Part shown: in pieces, positions 54,387-64,000 of the stretch
How positions within the stretch are numbered: the first letter of the stretch is position 1
Layout: every line of letters begins with the position of its first letter
Source of the DNA: Cellulomonas fimi
Lineage (GTDB): Bacteria; Actinomycetota; Actinomycetes; Actinomycetales; Cellulomonadaceae
NCBI RefSeq assembly: GCF_028527925.1
Contig: NZ_JAPESW010000012.1
Location: forward strand, 1 to 64,000
Length of the DNA stretch: 64,000 nucleotides
Direction of reading: 5' to 3'
The notes under the pieces: generated by a model
Database searches by the model: none
Told to the model about the DNA's origin: nothing
What the model saw: the letters and a program-made list of their open reading frames with translations, nothing else
Program-made: the position numbers and the translations under genes

Positions 54387-55034
54387 ATGACCAGCGACGT
54401 CACGACGGCACCCGGTGCGCCCCTCGCGCGCCGGGTGCTGCGTGCCGTAGCGTCGGTCCTCATCTACGCGGCGGCTGCGGTCGCCGCGTGGCTGCTGTGG
54501 CCGACGAACCTGGGCGGCTGCACGACGCTGACGATCGTCTCCGGGCGTTCGATGGAGCCCACCTACGAGACGGGCGACCTCGTGGTCTCGCGCTGCGGCA
54601 CGCCGCAGGTCGGCGACGTCGTCGTCTACCGGCCCGACGAGCTCGACGGCGGCCGGATCATCCACCGCCTCGTCGGCGGCGACGGCACGAACGGCTGGGT
54701 CGTCCAGGGCGACAACAACGACTGGACCGACCCGTTCGCGCCCACGAACGACCAGATCCTCGGCGTCGCGCAGCTGCACGTCGCGAAGGTCGGGCTCGTG
54801 GGCCGGTTCGTCGCGTCGCCCTGGGTGTTCGGCTCGTGCCTGCTCATCGCCGGCGCCCTGCTCGTCTGGCCGTCGTCGCGTGACGAGGGTGACGAGCCTG
54901 ACGAGGGTGACGCGCGCGCCGCGGAGGCCGCCGCCGCCGGACCCGGCCCCGACGGCGATGCCGCCCCCGCCGAGCCCCACGCCGTCGACCACGACGGCAC
55001 CCGGCGCCCCGCGCTCACCCCCGCCGGCGGCTGA
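54387..55034 (+). CDS. Signal peptidase I (SipW-like)
   Basis: A 215-residue signal peptidase of the archaeal/ER (SipW) type. One N-terminal membrane helix (ASVLIYAAAAVAAWLLW) is followed by the catalytic Ser55 in SGRSMEPTYETGDL. GRIIHRLVGG carries His93 at the place where bacterial enzymes have Lys, as in SipW. QGDNNDW and a second membrane helix (SPWVFGSCLLIAGALLVW) follow, then an acidic cytoplasmic tail. It probably processes the two exported proteins that flank it. No strong ribosome site is seen; the 5-bp gap to the upstream gene suggests coupling. Confidence 0.88.
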   Translation: MTSDVTTAPGAPLARRVLRAVASVLIYAAAAVAAWLLWPTNLGGCTTLTIVSGRSMEPTYETGDLVVSRCGTPQVGDVVVYRPDELDGGRIIHRLVGGDGTNGWVVQGDNNDWTDPFAPTNDQILGVAQLHVAKVGLVGRFVASPWVFGSCLLIAGALLVWPSSRDEGDEPDEGDARAAEAAAAGPGPDGDAAPAEPHAVDHDGTRRPALTPAGG

Positions 55035-55038
55035 CGCC

Positions 55039-56157
55039 GTGCACCGGAGCCTGCTGCACCCGCGCACCGCCGGCCTGGTCGTCACGGTGCTCGTGCTCGT
55101 CGTCGCCGTCCTCGCCACGGGCGTCGCCAGCGCGGCGCGACTGCCGCTCACGACGCCGGGTCAGCCGTACGGCACCGCGGTCCAGCGCTGTGCGACCGGG
55201 CCCGCGACCGTCGCGGCGAGCGGCACGCCCGTGGGCGGCCAGTACACGCAGGTGACCGTGAGCGGGCTCGGCGGCACGTGCACGACCGGGCGCGTCATCC
55301 TCGCGACGAGCACGGGCACCGTGCTGCTGGACGCGACGGGCACGCTCGCCGCCGGCACCTTCACGGCGTCGACGACCACGCCGTTCTCCGCACCGACCGC
55401 CACGACCGCGCGCGTCTTCGTCGCCGGGGACGGCTGGCCCGTCGCCGCCACGTGGACCCCGCCCGCCGCGTCCGGTCCCGTGTACCCCGGCCCCGACGGG
55501 TCCGCGTTCGACACGAGCGTCACGTGGGACCTCACCAACGCCACGAGCGGCCAGCAGGCGTGCTTCACGATCCGCGTCACGACGCGGTCGACCACGCCGA
55601 TCGTCTGGTCCGCCTGGATCGACACGACGCAGGCGCCCTTCAACGGCGCGCGCACCGGCTACACGCTGCAGGGCGACGAGTCGTGGAAGTACCAGCTCGG
55701 CGCTCCCACGACCGCGGGCCTCATCCGCATCTCGGGCCGCACGGACGTGTGGCAGCCGTACGACACGGTCGTCGCGGGTCAGGTCCGCACGGTGACCGTC
55801 TGCAACTTCTCGCTGCCGGGCGCCGTCGTGACCCCGTCGGCCTACACGGTGTCCTTCGCCCAGGGCACGTGGACCGACCGCGAGGCGTGCGTCGTCACGA
55901 CCGTCACGGGCAACGGCACGTCGCCGTTCTACGTGGCCTGGCAGACGCCCGTCGACATGACCGCGGCCGTCGCGCGCCTGCGGTCCGCGGGCCGCTCGCC
56001 CGACGCGTGGCGGTACGGCGGCGACGAGTGGCGACTCGACCGGACGGTCGTGCCGTCGCTGGCGGGACCGTACGTCTTCCAGACCACGTCGCGGACCGCG
56101 TCCAACATCGTCGGGACGCAGAGCTTCTCGTTCTCCACCTGCGTCGTCGACCGCTGA
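55039..56157 (+). CDS. Exported surface protein of the SipW cluster (372 aa)
   Basis: A 372-residue exported protein with an N-terminal hydrophobic segment (AGLVVTVLVLVVAVLATGVASA) that may be a signal peptide or anchor. The mature region has repeated beta-rich segments (TVSGLGGTCTTGRVILATS, TVLLDATGTLAAGTFTAS, SVTWDLTNATSGQQACF) and several Cys. No LPxTG sorting motif or enzyme motif is seen. GTG 55039 lies 4 bp after the sipW stop, so the two are likely one transcript. It ends 10 bp from the convergent SGNH-hydrolase stop, leaving little room for a terminator. Function is unknown; adhesion or matrix is a guess. Confidence 0.75.
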   Translation: MHRSLLHPRTAGLVVTVLVLVVAVLATGVASAARLPLTTPGQPYGTAVQRCATGPATVAASGTPVGGQYTQVTVSGLGGTCTTGRVILATSTGTVLLDATGTLAAGTFTASTTTPFSAPTATTARVFVAGDGWPVAATWTPPAASGPVYPGPDGSAFDTSVTWDLTNATSGQQACFTIRVTTRSTTPIVWSAWIDTTQAPFNGARTGYTLQGDESWKYQLGAPTTAGLIRISGRTDVWQPYDTVVAGQVRTVTVCNFSLPGAVVTPSAYTVSFAQGTWTDREACVVTTVTGNGTSPFYVAWQTPVDMTAAVARLRSAGRSPDAWRYGGDEWRLDRTVVPSLAGPYVFQTTSRTASNIVGTQSFSFSTCVVDR

Positions 56158-56167
56158 CCGCGGCGCG

Positions 56168-56971
56168 CTAGTCGAGCGGCGTCAGGACCGGACGCTTGGG
56201 CACGCGCGTGTCGCCCGACGACCGGCCGCGCAGACGACGGGTCGCCCACGGGTACACGTGCTCGCGGAACCACTGCGCGTCGCCGCGCAGCTGGTCGAGG
56301 CGTGGCGTGGGCGGGAGCGGCGCGAGCGGGTCGTCCCAGCGCGGCTCGTCGGGCTCCAGGCCGAGGCCGACGAGCGCGGCCTGCGCGACGCGCGCGTGCC
56401 CGTCGGACGTGAGGTGGATCCGGTCGTCGGCCCACATCCGCCAGTCGCGCAGGCTGCGCATGCCCCACAGGTCGACGACGTGCGCGCCGTGCCGGCGGGC
56501 GATCGACCAGATGTGCGCGTTGTAGATCCCGACGCGCGACCGCGTGGCCCGCACGAGCGGGCTGTCGGACGCGTCGACGCCTGTGCCGAGCAGCACGTCG
56601 ACCCCGGCCTCGCGCAGCCGCACGACGGCCTGCTCGAGCATCCGGGCCAGCCGGTCGACGTCCGCGGCGGGCCGCAGGATGTCGTTCCCGCCGCCCACGA
56701 GGCTGACCAGGTCGGGCTTCATCGCGAGCGCGGCGGGGACCTGCTCGACGAGGATCGGCCGCAGCAGCCGTCCCCGGATCGCGAGATTGGCGTACTCGAG
56801 CGGCGCCTCGCCGGCCGCGGTCCGTCGCTGCGACAGGCGCGCGGCGAGCACGTCCGCCCACCCGCGCTGGGCGGCGTCGGGGCCGTCGGGGGAGTCCCAG
56901 AGCCCTTCGGTGAACGAGTCGCCGATCGCGACGTAGCGGGTCCAGCGGGGAGGGTCGAGGGGGGTCGTCAC
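56168..56971 (-). CDS. SGNH/GDSL hydrolase
   Basis: A 267-residue SGNH hydrolase. GDSFTEG carries the catalytic Ser, LVGGGNDIL is block III (Gly-Asn), and DRIHLTSDGHARVAQAAL carries the Asp-His pair. Such enzymes are lipases or carbohydrate esterases. No signal peptide is seen, so it is probably cytoplasmic. GTG 56971 follows CAGAAT (-10 on the minus strand, 56983-56978) by 6 bp without a ribosome site; an upstream open frame is promoter sequence. The stop is TAG. Confidence 0.9.
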   Translation of the reverse strand: MTTPLDPPRWTRYVAIGDSFTEGLWDSPDGPDAAQRGWADVLAARLSQRRTAAGEAPLEYANLAIRGRLLRPILVEQVPAALAMKPDLVSLVGGGNDILRPAADVDRLARMLEQAVVRLREAGVDVLLGTGVDASDSPLVRATRSRVGIYNAHIWSIARRHGAHVVDLWGMRSLRDWRMWADDRIHLTSDGHARVAQAALVGLGLEPDEPRWDDPLAPLPPTPRLDQLRGDAQWFREHVYPWATRRLRGRSSGDTRVPKRPVLTPLD

Positions 56972-57035
56972 GCCCTCATTCTGGCGCGACGCCGGAGGGT
57001 GTGCGGTCCCCCGGGGCCGGCGGCCGCCCCGACGG

Positions 57036-57713
57036 TCACGGCAGGCGCCAGTCCACGGGAGGCGCGCCCTGCTCCGCGAGCAGGCGGTTGACGGCCGAGA
57101 ACGGGCGCGAGCCGAAGAACCCACGGCTCGCCGACAGGGGGGACGGGTGCACCGACTCGACGCGGGGCACCGACCCGAGCGCGGGCCGGAGCGACTGCGC
57201 GTCGCGTCCCCACAGGACCGCCACGAGCGGGCCGCCCCGTTCGACGAGCGCCGCGATCGCGCGGTCCGTCACGGCCTCCCACCCCTTCCCGCGGTGCGAC
57301 GCGGGCGCGCCCGGCCGCACGGTGAGGACCCTGTTGAGCAGCATCACGCCCTGGTCGGCCCACGGCGAGAGGTCGCCCGTGGTCGGCCGCGGCACGCCGA
57401 GGTCCGCGACGAGCTCCTTGAAGATGTTGTCGAGCGAGCGCGGCAGCGGCCGCACGTCCGCCTGCACGGAGAACGACAGGCCCATCGGGTGGCCGGGCGT
57501 CGGGTAGGGGTCCTGGCCGACGACGAGCACGCGGACGTCCGCGAGCGGGCGGCTGAACGCCCGCAGCACCGACTCGCCCGCCGGGAGGTACTCGCGGCCC
57601 GCGGCGACCTCGTCGCGCAGGAACTGCCCCGCGGCGCGGATCTGCGGCTCGACCGGCGCGAGCGCCTGCGCCCAGTCCGGGGCGACGAGCGACGCGAGGG
57701 GAGCCGGGTTCAC
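57036..57713 (-). CDS. ung: Uracil-DNA glycosylase
   Basis: Family 1 uracil-DNA glycosylase of 225 residues, removing uracil from DNA. The water-activating loop [21 protein letters not shown] and the Leu-intercalation loop [13 protein letters not shown] are intact. GTG 57713 follows the -10 box TAGCCT (57726-57721, minus strand) by 7 bp without a ribosome site, so it is probably leaderless. The divergent DUF3263 gene starts 123 bp away. Confidence 0.96.
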   Translation of the reverse strand: MNPAPLASLVAPDWAQALAPVEPQIRAAGQFLRDEVAAGREYLPAGESVLRAFSRPLADVRVLVVGQDPYPTPGHPMGLSFSVQADVRPLPRSLDNIFKELVADLGVPRPTTGDLSPWADQGVMLLNRVLTVRPGAPASHRGKGWEAVTDRAIAALVERGGPLVAVLWGRDAQSLRPALGSVPRVESVHPSPLSASRGFFGSRPFSAVNRLLAEQGAPPVDWRLP

Positions 57714-57835
57714 GCGGGCGAGGCTACCGCTCCGCCGCCGACCTGGTGACCCCGCGGTGAGGCGGAATGACACCGGTGTGGTTCGCACCTACGATGGCCG
57801 CTGACCGACCCGCCCTGCACCACCGAGGAGGCCGT

Positions 57836-58147
57836 ATGGACACCGCGACCGCGCTCCCGATCGGCACCGTCGACGCTGGGCCGGACGGGGGAACCTCCGG
57901 CCTGACCGAGCGCGACGAGCAGATCCTCGCGTTCGAGCGCCAGTGGTGGAAGTACGCCGGTGCGAAGGAGCAGGCGGTCCGCGAGCTGTTCGACATGTCC
58001 GCCACGCGGTACTACCAGGTGCTCAACGCGCTCATCGACGAGCCCGCGGCCCTCGCCCACGACCCCATGCTGGTCAAGCGCCTGCGCCGCCTGCGGCAGT
58101 CCCGTCAGCGGGCCCGCACCGCGCGTCGCCTCGCGACCGACGCCTGA
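57836..58147 (+). CDS. DUF3263 domain-containing protein
   Basis: A 103-residue protein of the actinobacterial DUF3263 family: LTERDEQILAFERQWWKYAG followed by RELFDMSATRYYQVLNALID is diagnostic. The helical pattern looks like a DNA-binding HTH, but its role is not established. GAGGAG lies 5 nt before ATG 57836. A -10 box TACGAT at 57790-57795 gives a 30-40 nt leader. It is followed by the LytR_C gene, an arrangement widespread in actinomycetes. Confidence 0.88.
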   Translation: MDTATALPIGTVDAGPDGGTSGLTERDEQILAFERQWWKYAGAKEQAVRELFDMSATRYYQVLNALIDEPAALAHDPMLVKRLRRLRQSRQRARTARRLATDA

Positions 58148-58176
58148 GCCCCAGGTCCAGCGGATAGCCTGCGGCC

Positions 58177-58785
58177 GTGAGCAAGGCCGACTACCCCTAC
58201 CCGGACGACGAGTTCGACGCCCCGGCGGACCCTGACGCGCCCCGCGGCGTCCACCGGGCACCGCGCTCGGCGTGGAGCCGGTGGTGGCCGTTCCTGGCCG
58301 TCCTCGTCCTCGCCCCCGTCCTCGCGTACGGCGCCGTGACAGCCTGGGGCATCATCAACGGCACCGACGACTCGCCCGGCACGTCGACCGTCGACGACGG
58401 CGGGACCGGTGACGAGGGCGCGACCGACGGGACCGAGGAGCAGCCCACCGAGGGGGAGACCGGCGAGACACCCGTCGAGACCGAGGCGCCGCCCGTGGTC
58501 GAGCCCGTGCTGAGCACGCCCGTCCAGGTGCTCAACGCGTCGGGTGTCAGCGGTGTCGCCGCGCGCCAGCAGGCCAAGCTCCAGGAGGCCGGCTTCACCG
58601 CCGCGACGACGGGCAACTCCGACGGCGAGGGCGTGACCGACTCGACCGTCTTCTACGCGAGCGAGGACCTGCGGTCCACCGCCGACCTCGTCGCCCAGAC
58701 GCTCGGCCTCACCACCGTGACGCTCTCCCCGGAGCAGGCGGGCGACGGCATCGTCGTGGTGCTGCGGAGCGACCCGGACGCCTGA
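58177..58785 (+). CDS. LytR C-terminal domain protein
   Basis: A 202-residue membrane protein. After about 35 cytoplasmic residues comes one helix (WWPFLAVLVLAPVLAYGAVTAW), an acidic Thr/Glu-rich linker, and an extracytoplasmic LytR_C domain (about 110-200, VQVLNASGVSGVAARQQAKL). This domain is found in wall-polymer ligases, but alone its role is unclear. GTG 58177 follows the -10 box TAGCCT (58165-58170) by 6 bp without a ribosome site, so it is probably leaderless. Confidence 0.88.
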   Translation: MSKADYPYPDDEFDAPADPDAPRGVHRAPRSAWSRWWPFLAVLVLAPVLAYGAVTAWGIINGTDDSPGTSTVDDGGTGDEGATDGTEEQPTEGETGETPVETEAPPVVEPVLSTPVQVLNASGVSGVAARQQAKLQEAGFTAATTGNSDGEGVTDSTVFYASEDLRSTADLVAQTLGLTTVTLSPEQAGDGIVVVLRSDPDA

Positions 58786-58908
58786 CGCGCGGGTCGACGC
58801 GCTGGTCACCTCCGAGATGACCCTGGTCGTGGCGGGTCCGTGACCACTAGGCTCACGCGCACCGGGGGCCGGCGGAGCCCGCGGCGCACCGATCGTCGAG
58901 GAGTACGC

Positions 58909-59112
58909 ATGGCCCAGGGCACCGTGAAGTGGTTCAACGCGGAGAAGGGGTACGGGTTCATCACCCCCACCGGCGGAGGCCAGGACCTCTTCGTGCATTT
59001 CAGCGCCATCCAGGTCGACGGCTACCGGACCCTCGAGGAGGGTCAGCAGGTCGACTTCGAGGTCGGCCAGGGCACGAAGGGCCCCCAGGCCGAGCAGGTC
59101 CGTCCCGTCTGA
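58909..59112 (+). CDS. Cold-shock protein (CspA family)
   Basis: A 67-residue single OB-fold protein that binds single-stranded RNA and DNA as a chaperone. RNP1 (KGYGFI) and RNP2 (DLFVHFSAI) and the start [13 protein letters not shown] are canonical. GAGGAG precedes ATG 58909 at 5 nt. A 15-bp hairpin lies 63 bp after the stop. Confidence 0.95.
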   Translation: MAQGTVKWFNAEKGYGFITPTGGGQDLFVHFSAIQVDGYRTLEEGQQVDFEVGQGTKGPQAEQVRPV

Positions 59113-59175
59113 CCTGACGCCCCGGCGTCGTCTCCCCGGCACTCCAGCTCCGGACGTCCACGTCGGACGCATCGG

Positions 59176-59209
59176 CGAGGGCCGCGCACCCCGTGGTGCG
59201 CGGCCCTCG
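59176..59209. terminator. Bidirectional terminator after the cold-shock gene
   Basis: A perfect 15-bp stem (59176-59190 with 59195-59209) and a 4-nt loop sit between convergent genes. Confidence 0.85.
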
Positions 59210-59263
59210 TGCGTCCGCGGGGACTGTGCGAGCGGGGAGCGATGGGCGGTCAGCGGGGGAGCG

Positions 59264-60859
59264 TCAGCGGGGGAGCGGAGCGGCGTGCGGCGGCGCCGCC
59301 GGTGCCGTGCGGTCGAGCGCGTCGAGCGCGAGCAGCACGCACGCGGCGCTCCACGCGAGCGGTGCGACGGCCGCGGGCGAGCCGTCGCCGAGCACCTTCT
59401 CCGGGATCGACCCGGCCGTCGTGCGGTGCGCGTCGAGGAAGTCGAGCCAGCCGTGCGCGAGCCCCGGCTCGCCGTTCTCCGCCGCGACCCACGCGTACAG
59501 CGACGTCTGCGGGGTCCACGAGACGCCGTCGTCCCGCCATCCCGCGCCCGGCGCGAGCCCGCTCGCCGGGCGGCGCATCGTCGGGACCGACGCGAGCCAC
59601 GCGTCGTGCGCGCCCGGCGCGGGTGCCCGCAGGAACGGCGTGAGCAGGAACGCCGTCGCCGCGTCCGCGTGACCGCCCGCCGCGTACCGGGCGTAGCCCG
59701 ACCCGCCGAACTCCCGGATCGTCGCGACCTGGCTGCGCGTCGCGGCGCGCGCGGCGGCGTCGGCGAGCGCGACGTCGCCCGTCGTGCGCAGGAGCGTCTC
59801 CGCCTGCTGCAGGCCCGCGACCAGGGGGACGACCGTACCCAGCGTGAGCGAGCGCTCGGGCACCTCCCAGTAGTCCGGCGACGCGGGCGGCAGGCCCGTG
59901 CGCGCGACGAGGGCCGTGGCGTGCCGGGTCGAGCGGACGACGAGCGGGCGCAGCCGGTCCGCGGCCGCGGCACGCTGCGCGGGGTCGTCGAGCTCCGCGA
60001 CGACGAGACCCGCGGCCCACAGCGCCCACCCCGTGCCGTCGGTCTGCACGCCGCGGTCGTCGGGAGGGCCCGAGCCGTCGGGCAGGTAGCGCGCCTGGAA
60101 GGAGCCGTCGGCGGCCTGCACGCCGTCGAGGAACGCGAGCACGTCGAGCGCGTCGTCGACGTGGCCCGTGCGGGCGAGCGCGACGGACACGAACGCCGCG
60201 TCGCGCGGCCACACGTACCGCCACCGCTCCGACCAGCCCGCGACCGCCGCGCCGCCCGGGAGCAGCAGCGTGCGCAGGTCGAGCAGCGCCGCGCGGGCCA
60301 TCGGCTCGTACGGGCCGCCCGCACCCGGGACCGTCCCCGTCGCGAGCCAGTCGCGCTGCAGCCGGGCGGCCGCGTCCGCCCCCGCCTCGCCGCGCGCCGT
60401 CACCGTCGCCGCCGAGGACGCCCCGACCGCCTGCGCGAGCGTCGCCGCGGCCGGGTCGAGCACGCGGGAGCCTGCGAGGAACGTCGGGTCGGTGCCGCTG
60501 CGGACCTCCGCGCGCGTCCCGTCGGGCAGGAGCGTGACGGTCTCCTGGTAGAGCGGGATCTGCGCCCATGTCGTCGGCGGGCCGACGACCGCGGCGACCG
60601 GGACGGCGGGCGGGCCGGACCGGCCGTCCGACGGGAGGTGCGCGGCGAGGACGGCCAGGGCGACGACCCCGCCGAGCGTGGCGGTGGTGGCGCGCGCGAG
60701 GCGGCTCGGCGCGCGCCGGGGCGGGACGGGCCGCGGTCGTGCGCCGACGGCGGCGCCCGACAGGACACGGCGGACGGGTGCCGGGGTCGCGGTGGGCGTC
60801 GCCCCGGGCTCGGCGACGGTGCCGACGACGTCGTCGACCACCCCGGTGTGACCTGGCAC
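59264..60859 (-). CDS. Membrane-anchored glycoside hydrolase 15-like protein
   Basis: A 531-residue protein. A cytoplasmic N-terminus rich in Pro and Arg precedes one membrane helix (ATTATLGGVVALAVLAAHL, about residues 58-76). The extracytoplasmic part is an alpha/alpha-barrel-like repeat with the glucoamylase-type signature WRYVWPRDAAFVSVALARTG, LDFLDAHRTTAGSIPEKVL and PLAWSAACVLLALDAL, so it resembles GH15. Whether it is active on alpha-glucans or another sugar is not known. GTG 60859 follows TATCGT (-10, minus strand 60871-60866) by 6 bp without a ribosome site. It is divergent from groEL. Confidence 0.75.
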   Translation of the reverse strand: MPGHTGVVDDVVGTVAEPGATPTATPAPVRRVLSGAAVGARPRPVPPRRAPSRLARATTATLGGVVALAVLAAHLPSDGRSGPPAVPVAAVVGPPTTWAQIPLYQETVTLLPDGTRAEVRSGTDPTFLAGSRVLDPAAATLAQAVGASSAATVTARGEAGADAAARLQRDWLATGTVPGAGGPYEPMARAALLDLRTLLLPGGAAVAGWSERWRYVWPRDAAFVSVALARTGHVDDALDVLAFLDGVQAADGSFQARYLPDGSGPPDDRGVQTDGTGWALWAAGLVVAELDDPAQRAAAADRLRPLVVRSTRHATALVARTGLPPASPDYWEVPERSLTLGTVVPLVAGLQQAETLLRTTGDVALADAAARAATRSQVATIREFGGSGYARYAAGGHADAATAFLLTPFLRAPAPGAHDAWLASVPTMRRPASGLAPGAGWRDDGVSWTPQTSLYAWVAAENGEPGLAHGWLDFLDAHRTTAGSIPEKVLGDGSPAAVAPLAWSAACVLLALDALDRTAPAAPPHAAPLPR

Positions 60860-62838
<1,979 letters not shown>

Positions 62839-62894
62839 CCCGCTGACGTGAGTCGCGCGGCCTGACGGCCGCACCTGCACGACCCAGCACGGCA

Positions 62895-62930
62895 CGAGGG
62901 GCCGGTCACCTGAGGGTGGCCGGCCCCTCG
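62895..62930 (+). terminator. Terminator after groEL
   Basis: A 16-bp stem with one wobble pair (62895-62910 with 62915-62930) and a 4-nt loop, about 57 bp after the stop. Confidence 0.8.
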
Positions 62931-63055
62931 TCGTGCTCCGGTCGCTGCGGCGCCGCGGCCCTGCCGGTCACCCCCGTCGGGTGACGTGCTGCGCTCCCGT
63001 GCCGACCTACGGTGCCCGCATCCGCCGTGGGAGCGGCGGCCGTCGGGAGGTCGAC

Positions 63056-63796
63056 ATGCCGGACGAGCACGACGCCGCGATCCGCGAGCACGAGGTCCCC
63101 GCGCACCGCGACGAGGGACCCGCCGCCCCGCACGGCGACGGCGAGCCTGCGGAAGCGCTCCGGCCGCACGCCCACGTGCGACGCGAGGGGCACGTCCGCG
63201 AGATCGTGACCGTCGTCGTCCTGTCGGTGACCGCCGTCCTCACCGCGTGGAGCGTCTTCGAGGCCAGCCAGTGGGGCGGCGAGATGTCGATCGCGTTCTC
63301 GCGGGCGTCGTCGTCGCGCATCGAGGCCAGCCGGTACGCCGCCGAGGCGGACGCCGCGCGCGGCTACGACCTGCAGACGTTCGCCGTGTGGGTGCAGGCG
63401 GTCGCGCAGCAGGACGAGCCGCTCGCGGAGTTCGTCCGGCAGCGGTTCAGCCCGCACTTCGGGCCCGCGGTCGACGAGTGGCTCGCGCTCAAGCCGCTGC
63501 AGGACCCGTCCGCGCCCGCGAGCCCGTTCGCGATGCCGTCGTACCAGCCACCCGGCCGAGCGGAGGCGGCGGCCGCGGACAAGCGGGCCGAGGAGTGGTT
63601 CGCCCGCGGGCTCCTCCTCGACGAGCGCAGCGACCGCTACACGTTCCTCACGGTGCTGTTCGCGCTGGTCCTGTTCTTCGCGTCGCTGTCCCATCGGGGG
63701 CGCACCGAGCGGCTGCGCTGGGTCGTCCTCGGCGTGGCGCTCGTGCTGCTCGTCGCCGGCACGGCGCTGCTGCTGGCGTTCCCGAAGATCGTCTGA
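63056..63796 (+). CDS. Hypothetical membrane protein (DUF4337-like)
   Basis: A 246-residue protein with a His/Glu-rich cytoplasmic N-terminus (about 1-42), a first membrane helix (IVTVVVLSVTAVLTAWSVFEA), a 110-residue loop with helical Ala/Glu-rich and Pro-rich parts, then two helices (FLTVLFALVLFFASL and WVVLGVALVLLVAGTALLL). The pattern with DRYTFLTVLFALVLFFA is reminiscent of DUF4337 proteins. GGGAGG lies 5 nt before ATG 63056. A -10 box TACGGT lies at 63008-63013. Function is unknown. Confidence 0.7.
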   Translation: MPDEHDAAIREHEVPAHRDEGPAAPHGDGEPAEALRPHAHVRREGHVREIVTVVVLSVTAVLTAWSVFEASQWGGEMSIAFSRASSSRIEASRYAAEADAARGYDLQTFAVWVQAVAQQDEPLAEFVRQRFSPHFGPAVDEWLALKPLQDPSAPASPFAMPSYQPPGRAEAAAADKRAEEWFARGLLLDERSDRYTFLTVLFALVLFFASLSHRGRTERLRWVVLGVALVLLVAGTALLLAFPKIV

Positions 63797-63818
63797 GCGC
63801 CGGGTTACGCTCCGGCCT

Positions 63819-64000
63819 GTGCACGAGACGACCGTGACCGTCGAGGGACGGTTCGACCACCACCACCCGGCCGAGCGCGGGACCGTCGTGCTGACGGTCG
63901 GCTTCGAGGGCCCCGACCGCGAGCGCGTCGTCGAGCGGACCCTGCGGGAGCACGGGCGGCTCGCGGACGAGGCGAAGCGGCTCGCCGACCCGGCCGCGCC
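63819..64000 (+). CDS. SIMPL-domain protein, N-terminal part (cut by the window edge)
   Basis: The first 60 residues of a protein that runs off the window. HETTVTVEGRFDHHHPAERG and VVLTVGFEGPDRERVVERTL match the start of the SIMPL (DUF541) family, extracytoplasmic or cytoplasmic proteins of poorly known role. GTG 63819 follows the -10 box TACGCT (63806-63811) by 7 bp without a ribosome site, so it is probably leaderless. No signal peptide is seen. Confidence 0.7.
   Translation, partial: MHETTVTVEGRFDHHHPAERGTVVLTVGFEGPDRERVVERTLREHGRLADEAKRLADPAA

Overview
The window is 64 kb of very GC-rich DNA (GTG starts common, TGA stops dominant) from a high-GC Gram-positive actinomycete. The mycothiol glycosyltransferase MshA, CarD, the SenX3-RegX3 pair, an orphan multi-sugar ATPase of the MsiK type, LytR_C and DUF3263 proteins and an HrcA-type CIRCE control region all point to Actinomycetes. 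The sugar-degrading content (xylose operon, a 1727-residue modular GH3 enzyme, a GH15-like protein, LacI and ROK regulators) suggests a Cellulomonas-like member of the Micrococcales. The genus is an inference from gene content, not from a marker gene. I see no insertion sequences, phage genes, CRISPR arrays or rRNA.

Layout. 0.1-5.5 kb: xylose operon xylA-xylB with a divergent ROK regulator, then a beta-propeller lactonase. 5.8-11.0 kb: secreted multidomain GH3 enzyme. 11.2-13.4 kb: mshA and gpmA. 13.5-24.5 kb: a phosphate island (phoU, a STAND/LuxR regulator, three small genes, senX3-regX3, pstSCAB) with three matching PHO boxes. 24.6-27.3 kb: LpqE-like lipoprotein, carD, ispD, ispF. 27.4-36.3 kb: a block of accessory genes inserted into what in mycobacteria is a continuous carD-ispD-ispF-cysS-rlmB array. 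It holds a small secreted protein, an EamA exporter/LysR pair, a reductase, and a FAD-oxidase/TetR/MFS/PLP-enzyme module. 36.3-38.9 kb: cysS and rlmB. 38.9-45.7 kb: DUF4032 protein, msiK, a PQQ-propeller membrane protein, otsB and otsA, all on the minus strand. 45.8-50.1 kb: a Ser/Thr kinase, a small membrane protein, a DsbA-like oxidoreductase, tRNA-Thr(TGT) and a flavin reductase. 50.2-51.6 kb: LacI regulator with a coupled 75-residue protein and an operator array. 51.7-56.2 kb: a divergent response regulator/histidine kinase pair next to a SipW/TasA-like secretion cluster. 56.2-64.0 kb: SGNH hydrolase, ung, DUF3263, LytR_C protein, cold-shock protein, GH15-like protein, groEL, a membrane protein and the start of a SIMPL-domain protein.

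How it works together. Carbon use is represented by xylose catabolism, MsiK as the shared sugar-ABC ATPase, GH3/GH15 enzymes and trehalose synthesis. Phosphate sensing (SenX3-RegX3, PhoU) and Pst uptake are clustered and appear co-regulated by GTTCACC-type direct repeats. About eighteen protein genes start 6-8 bp after a TANNNT-like -10 box without a Shine-Dalgarno sequence, so leaderless transcription looks like the default for first genes here. The most promising less-described modules are the SipW/TasA-like cluster with its neighbouring two-component system, the symmetric-operator FAD-oxidase/MFS/PLP-enzyme module, and the LacI operon with a translationally coupled small protein.
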